A stretch of DNA of 17,725 bases from CAZDIO01 sp964505555. GTDB lineage: Bacteria; Bdellovibrionota_C; UBA2361; SZUA-149; CAZDIO01. The DNA lies in contig CAZDIO010000156.1 in the NCBI GenBank assembly GCA_964505555.1, positions 1-17,725 on the forward strand. Direction: 5' to 3'. The notes beneath the pieces are model-generated. The model had not been told where the DNA came from. It ran no database searches and saw only the letters and a list, made by a program, of their open reading frames with translations. How positions within the stretch are numbered: the first letter of the stretch is position 1; every line of letters starts with the position of its first letter. Made by a program: the position numbers and the translations under genes. Below are positions 13,301-17,725 of the stretch, one piece after another.

Positions 13301-14779
13301 CTATACATCTATAATATTCATATAAACAAACCATACAAGAATTGCCAGTAACCCCACAACTGAGCTCCCGACAAGGATCTTGCTAAAAACACTTAACGAA
13401 GAAAACTGACTAAATACTCCCCCGGTTTCAATCTGTGCCGATTCACCTGGCGAGAGCGCTGAGGTATCATTGGCGAGAGATTCCTCCTCTCTACGACCTG
13501 AAAATCCATGCTCCAATACTTGATTTCCTTGCCGCTCTGCAAATCGCTTAAAGACTCCTTCACCAACCTGGCGTTCTGCCTCTGGTTGACGTAAAATACT
13601 TGAGGTGATCAGCGAAAATTTTTGAGCTCCATCCCCTGCAATTGTTGAGGTAACTACGGATGGAGATACCGACTCCTTTACAGGGTTTGTTGCGAGATGG
13701 TGTTCATCTTTTTTAAATGCATTCTCTGCTCCCTCCTCACTACACACGGCAAGGGTCACCCCCCCTCCAAAATCAAGGATGGCCATACTCTCTTTCAAAA
13801 GAACAGCGGTATCTTTCGGCAGCTGCTCATTATTATACCAAATGCCATTACTGCTCTTATCAACAATCTCAACACCCGTATTGGGAACTAAGGTCATCTC
13901 TGCATGATCTCTCGATACGTGTGCCGCACCAATCCAGATATCATTTGCGGGATCTCTGCCAATGGTAGCTTTTGTTGCTGGTCCAAGCACAAATCGCTGC
14001 GGACGAACAAGCTCTGATTTTGAGATTACCGCGGGGTAGCGCTCACGTTGTACTGTTTTTACTGAAGCTGTTGAGATCGGACGTTGATGAAGGAGAAGGG
14101 CATCTTGTTGGTTTCTTACTCCCGCAAGTACATAATCATTTGCTAAGGTCACCGTCTCATCTTCTCCAAGCACCCTTCGTCCTGAGATCCGTTCTCCACG
14201 AACAAACGTTCCATTACTGCTCCCTAAATCTTCAACCCAGAAGCTTCCATCATTATATCCAAGCCGGGCATGCTCACTGGAGATCTCTGCAGAATCAATA
14301 CGCATGCCACATTTCCTTGATCGGCCAATGATAATCGGTTGATCCACCGGGAATGAAACAAATATCGGTAACGGTCCAAGAAGAGCAACTGCAGGAAATT
14401 GCGGAGAAGCGGTCGTCAGTGCTCGACGAAGCACTCGCAGGGTTGCACGATCCGGTAACTCATTAGGCAAGAGCTGCAAATCGAGATCTATAGAGGTAAG
14501 ATGAGCACTTACATTTCCAAGATCATACTCGGCTTCGCCATCATAAATCCCATCAAGAAACGCAGGAAGTGGATCTCGCGCATTGCTCTTTGAAATCGGT
14601 TGACAGCGAAACTCCCGCCCAATTCCCCGACTCGCCCGAAGCTCATAGAAGCTTGCAGAAGCACCGTCAATGACCACATGGGCAAATTCACTCGTACCGA
14701 TAATCGCGTGAGGTCGACGGATGAGAAGCATCTCTGGTTTACTCACTCCATCATGAAAATTTATTTCAAGCACGAACAT
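13301..14779 (-). CDS. Multi-FHA tail-anchored protein, SctD-like position
   Basis: The 492-aa protein has two clear FHA domains. One is at about 138-222 (IIIGRSRKCGMRID, SSEHARL, SSNGTFV, with all pThr-binding residues). The other is at about 262-347 (IGRDPANDIWI, VSRDHAEM, SSNGIW, where the usual Thr is Ile). A degenerate third FHA-like block is near 18-60 (HAIIGTSEFAHVVIDGA). A polar linker (350-460) leads to one membrane helix at the very C-terminus (about 466-489, ILVGSSVVGLLAILVWFVYM), leaving only a few residues outside. The inner ring protein SctD has an N-terminal cytoplasmic FHA followed by a membrane helix and a large periplasmic part. Here the order is similar but the periplasmic part is missing. 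It could be an SctD derivative or a separate phospho-scaffold. It starts 2 bp after the pseudokinase gene. Confidence 0.85.
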   Translation of the reverse strand: MFVLEINFHDGVSKPEMLLIRRPHAIIGTSEFAHVVIDGASASFYELRASRGIGREFRCQPISKSNARDPLPAFLDGIYDGEAEYDLGNVSAHLTSIDLDLQLLPNELPDRATLRVLRRALTTASPQFPAVALLGPLPIFVSFPVDQPIIIGRSRKCGMRIDSAEISSEHARLGYNDGSFWVEDLGSSNGTFVRGERISGRRVLGEDETVTLANDYVLAGVRNQQDALLLHQRPISTASVKTVQRERYPAVISKSELVRPQRFVLGPATKATIGRDPANDIWIGAAHVSRDHAEMTLVPNTGVEIVDKSSNGIWYNNEQLPKDTAVLLKESMAILDFGGGVTLAVCSEEGAENAFKKDEHHLATNPVKESVSPSVVTSTIAGDGAQKFSLITSSILRQPEAERQVGEGVFKRFAERQGNQVLEHGFSGRREEESLANDTSALSPGESAQIETGGVFSQFSSLSVFSKILVGSSVVGLLAILVWFVYMNIIDV

Positions 14780-14781
14780 AC

Positions 14782-17292
14782 TTACTTCGCTGTTGTTGCC
14801 TCTGTTGGCGCTGCTGGCAATCCTGAGCGTTGTTCTTCTTTGGTTACCCAGTGAACTTCGTTATAGAGCTTACGAACCTCCTCATCTTCTTCTTTCTTAT
14901 ACGAACGTAATATCCCTTGGAGAACTCGTAACTCATTACTCCCTTTTAAACCCTTCACTGCTTCAATTCGCACGCGTTTACTTGGATGAGATAACAGTTT
15001 AATAAGGTGATCCGCGGGAATTAATCCTGAAAAACGATGGACTGCTGTATAGATTAATTTTTCGTTATTCGCTGCGGTTAACGCCGTAATTAATGAATCA
15101 AGCGAGAAATAAGGAATGAGGGTATCATAGGCATACTGAATTTGCTCATCAGTAGAGATCTCACTTAGACCAAGAATGCCGATCGCCTTGACGAGCTTCC
15201 CTCGATGCTCCCAATAATTTCTCTTAATCTGTTCGAGTATCCGATCAAGATAATCAAGAGTGATGGTGCGCGCAGCAAGAGTGTCAAAAGCAGCAAGCGC
15301 GACGACTTGATCATTTGCAAGCGCGCACACAGCCAAGAGTGCACTTTCTGATTGAGAGCTAATCCACCGTCCAAAAACCATCACATCACTTTCTGAAAAC
15401 TCACCTCGGGCACCACGAACAAGAGAAAGCTTTACCTGTTGTGAAAGATCAGAGCGGTCTACCTGCACTAAGCTCCCTAAAAAGATCGATTGGAACGGGG
15501 GAACGATACTTCGCTTTATAGTCTCTGAGGCAACAGTAAACAGAAGCGGGTTATTGCTTTGAGCAAGCTCAAGAAGCACCCAACCTAAATCTTCATTAGA
15601 AAAAGTTGAAATGACCTTCTCCACATCTGATTCAAAGTACTGAGAAAGTGCCGCATGGGAAAGAATCATTGCTCCAATGTTCTTTCCTTCAAAATCATCC
15701 CGCCCCAGCTGTGCAGAGAGTAATTGACGTAATACCGGCGTAAAGTTCTCCTGATTCTCATCATCGAGTGAGAGCGCTGCGCTGAGCTGAAGAGTAACAA
15801 ACGGCTCTGAACGGTATGCTTGATTGAGACTAAAGCGTCTTCGATCAAGATTGAAATTCGGATTACAAGCGTTGAGAAGCGGTTGATATGCCTGAGCGGT
15901 AGCAGGATCGAGGTGAAGCTCATTTTTTTTCTTAAACCAATCTTCAAGCACTCGGGCACTGCGGTGGAGACCAAAACGTCGAACCCGATCAACGATTACC
16001 TCCTGTGCAATAAGTTTTAGTTCAGGCACCGGTGCATTTTTTGCAACCGAGACAAGCATGACGTACGCCACCGCATCATCACTCTCGGCAATACGTTTGA
16101 GTGCATCCCGACGAACCTCGAGCGGCACGTTCGGAGCGATCACATCTTGCATCGGACGCTTTAGTTCCGGAGGCGCCGCATCCTCATGCATTGCCATCTC
16201 CTGCTCAAGTGCTGTTTTTTCCTCCGAGGTATTATCAATAAAGAGGAAAATCGCCGTTGCCAGCACCACACCAATAAGAATTGCCGGACCAAGGAGAAGT
16301 AAAAATGGAGAGGGCTTTTTTGCCTCTTTTTTTACTACCGGTTCTTCGAGGGGGGTATCTTTTAGCTGACCACTCCGAATCGCTCGTAATGTTTCTGGCT
16401 GTACGATCAGTGTTCTACTTGACCACCGACCTCGCGCTGCCGCGGGACTTCCTCCGCCTAAGGCAAGGAGGATATCATCGAGGAGTTGTTTTGCGCTCTG
16501 ATAACGAGCCTCCGGACGAAGCTCGATGCATCTTCCAATGATATCATCAATCCAGAGCGGTATTTCATTACGAATTGACGATGGAGCAAGAGAAAACAGT
16601 TCACCTTCTTCTGTTCCCACGGGCGGGGGCTTATCTCCGTAGAGATATCGTCCGGTAAATAATCGATAGGCAAAGACCCCTAGAGCATAGACATCAGAGG
16701 CAAGCTCAACTCCTAAACCATTGCGCTGCTCAGGAGCTAAGAACTGGAGTGACTCAACAGCCGGTAAAAGTGAGGTCTGCGTCGTTTCACGATCAAAAGG
16801 ACCGAGTAACCCCTGAATGAGAATCTGACCACCAACTTTCATAAAAAACGTTTGTGAACAGATATCACCGAGAACGATTCCCTGTTCATGGAGCACAGAA
16901 ACAGATTTGACTGCTTCAGTAAAAATTCGTTTCGCTTCAGATATGGTTGGTTGTGTTTCAAAAAGCAGTTTTCCATCTTCAAACGCGGTAAGGAGAAAGG
17001 CGCACCCAGCAGGATCTACCCCAAAAGATTTTATAGCAGGGGTTGAGATCTGGAGCCCCTGAACGATTGATAAGCGATGAAGAAAACGAGAGACTGCCTC
17101 TGAGTTAAGGTCTAGCGGATAGCGAAGCCTCCACAGAAATACTGCTGTTCCTGAGTCGATAACTATTGCTCGGTAGGCGTCTGAAGTTCGTGTTGAGTAG
17201 TAATTTTCAAACACCCGCACGACCTCTTCAATTCTCTTTGGTGAAAGAAGAGAGCTGTTATCAGTTACCGTTTCTTTTTCAACATCGTCCAT
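14782..17292 (-). CDS. Pseudokinase - membrane helix - HEAT-repeat protein
   Basis: I chose the ATG at 17292 (836 aa) because TAAGGGA lies 8 nt upstream; a TTG codon precedes it in frame. Positions below count from that preceding TTG codon. Residues about 20-282 have a Ser/Thr kinase fold: FLAPEQRNGLGVELASDVYALG is the APE/F-helix block (shown in part, 186-206). Key residues are lost. The VAIK strand reads AVFLWRLRY with no aligned Lys. HRDxxxxN reads VLGDICSQT, keeping Asp144 but not the Asn. DFG is replaced by GLL (QGLLGPF). I therefore call it a pseudokinase. A membrane helix follows (about 330-353). The remaining 480 residues are helical with HEAT-like repeats near the end (HPSKRVRIEAVKGLKG), predicted periplasmic. 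It lies 12 bp after sctV, as kinase genes do in chlamydial T3SS loci. Confidence 0.85.
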   Translation of the reverse strand: MDDVEKETVTDNSSLLSPKRIEEVVRVFENYYSTRTSDAYRAIVIDSGTAVFLWRLRYPLDLNSEAVSRFLHRLSIVQGLQISTPAIKSFGVDPAGCAFLLTAFEDGKLLFETQPTISEAKRIFTEAVKSVSVLHEQGIVLGDICSQTFFMKVGGQILIQGLLGPFDRETTQTSLLPAVESLQFLAPEQRNGLGVELASDVYALGVFAYRLFTGRYLYGDKPPPVGTEEGELFSLAPSSIRNEIPLWIDDIIGRCIELRPEARYQSAKQLLDDILLALGGGSPAAARGRWSSRTLIVQPETLRAIRSGQLKDTPLEEPVVKKEAKKPSPFLLLLGPAILIGVVLATAIFLFIDNTSEEKTALEQEMAMHEDAAPPELKRPMQDVIAPNVPLEVRRDALKRIAESDDAVAYVMLVSVAKNAPVPELKLIAQEVIVDRVRRFGLHRSARVLEDWFKKKNELHLDPATAQAYQPLLNACNPNFNLDRRRFSLNQAYRSEPFVTLQLSAALSLDDENQENFTPVLRQLLSAQLGRDDFEGKNIGAMILSHAALSQYFESDVEKVISTFSNEDLGWVLLELAQSNNPLLFTVASETIKRSIVPPFQSIFLGSLVQVDRSDLSQQVKLSLVRGARGEFSESDVMVFGRWISSQSESALLAVCALANDQVVALAAFDTLAARTITLDYLDRILEQIKRNYWEHRGKLVKAIGILGLSEISTDEQIQYAYDTLIPYFSLDSLITALTAANNEKLIYTAVHRFSGLIPADHLIKLLSHPSKRVRIEAVKGLKGSNELRVLQGILRSYKKEEDEEVRKLYNEVHWVTKEEQRSGLPAAPTEATTAK

Positions 17293-17304
17293 CAAACTAT
17301 TCCC

Positions 17305-17725
17305 TTATGAAATTCCGATCACGCCCACGGTCTCTGTCTGACACTGCGGATGAAGCTCATCAAAACTAATTGCTTGAAGCCACGCCGCCCCTTCCATCTG
17401 TGTGCGAAAAAACTCCTGCACTGCTTGGCGAACATCGCTTGCACAAAGCACCACTACGGGAAGCACTCCCCTTTCTAGCACCGGCTTAAACATTGTTGTT
17501 GCTGAAGCCTTGAGCGCTACTTCAATATCAGGATCCAGAGGAGGGGAATTTCTTCGTTGCTCCCACGAAGAAAGGGTTGTTCGAAACTCTTCTTCAATTT
17601 CAGAAGAAAGAAGAAATGCTCGAAGTTTTCCACTGGGACCAAGAATTCCTTGAAAAATCCCTCGCGATAGGTAGATGCGCAGAGACGCATGAAGATCCGC
17701 AAGCCACGTTTGGCGATATCCTCCA
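17305..17725 (-). CDS. sctV: SctV export gate protein, C-terminal part (cut by window edge)
   Basis: Only the last 139 or so codons are in the window; the frame is open to the right edge. They encode the end of the FHIPEP (FlhA/YscV/LcrD/InvA) cytoplasmic domain, whose nonameric ring receives chaperone-substrate complexes. Recognisable parts are GILGPSGKLRAFLLSSEIEE, LDPDIEVALKASAT, LPVVVLCASDVRQAVQEFF (the family's PVLLCSPDIR-type segment) and LQAISFDELHP followed by TVGVIGIS (the LSYxEI...SVGVI ending). The stop overlaps the ribosome site of the following pseudokinase gene, implying tight coupling. Confidence 0.92.
   Translation of the reverse strand, partial: GGYRQTWLADLHASLRIYLSRGIFQGILGPSGKLRAFLLSSEIEEEFRTTLSSWEQRRNSPPLDPDIEVALKASATTMFKPVLERGVLPVVVLCASDVRQAVQEFFRTQMEGAAWLQAISFDELHPQCQTETVGVIGIS

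Overview
The window is dominated by most of a non-flagellar type III secretion (injectisome) locus, all on the minus strand. Reading 5' to 3' on that strand (high to low coordinates), it holds the 3' end of sctV, a pseudokinase/HEAT membrane protein, a multi-FHA tail-anchored protein, a zinc-ribbon/FHA protein, sctJ, an 80-aa unknown, an sctO-like stalk gene, sctQ, sctR, sctS, sctT, a C-terminally truncated sctU, a 113-aa unknown and a TPR chaperone-like gene. Spacing is mostly 2-30 bp, so this looks like one long operon. Its promoter would lie beyond the right edge, with a possible internal promoter upstream of the 80-aa gene. The ATPase (SctN), SctL, the secretin (SctC), the needle (SctF) and a canonical SctD are absent and must lie elsewhere.

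The left part is chromosomal housekeeping and regulation. rph and rdgB overlap on the minus strand, followed by tRNA-Pro(UGG) with an encoded CCA and an RsbW/SpoIIAB-type anti-sigma ATPase. Divergent from rph is a secreted DUF4124-type protein. Next come two divergently transcribed, apparently paralogous sigma-70-like genes and a 107-aa unknown. A 34-bp perfect inverted repeat made of phased decamers marks the boundary between this region and the convergent T3SS operon.

The organism is a Gram-negative bacterium, since it has an injectisome, a lipoprotein SctJ ring component and a signal-peptide-bearing periplasmic protein. Base composition is moderate, by eye in the mid-40s % GC. A kinase-like protein and FHA proteins inside the injectisome cluster recall Chlamydiae and some delta-proteobacterial (Myxococcota/Bdellovibrionota-like) systems. 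DUF4124 and the HATPase anti-sigma type suit a proteobacterial or delta-proteobacterial relative. I cannot place it more closely from sequence alone.

The most unusual points are four. SctU ends before the NPTH autocleavage domain. A kinase-fold protein that has lost catalytic residues sits next to two FHA proteins, one of which ends in a membrane anchor with essentially no periplasmic domain. A divergent sigma-factor pair lies beside the locus. The decamer-built palindrome sits at its boundary. Together these suggest an injectisome with an altered cytoplasmic/inner-membrane platform and substrate-switching logic.
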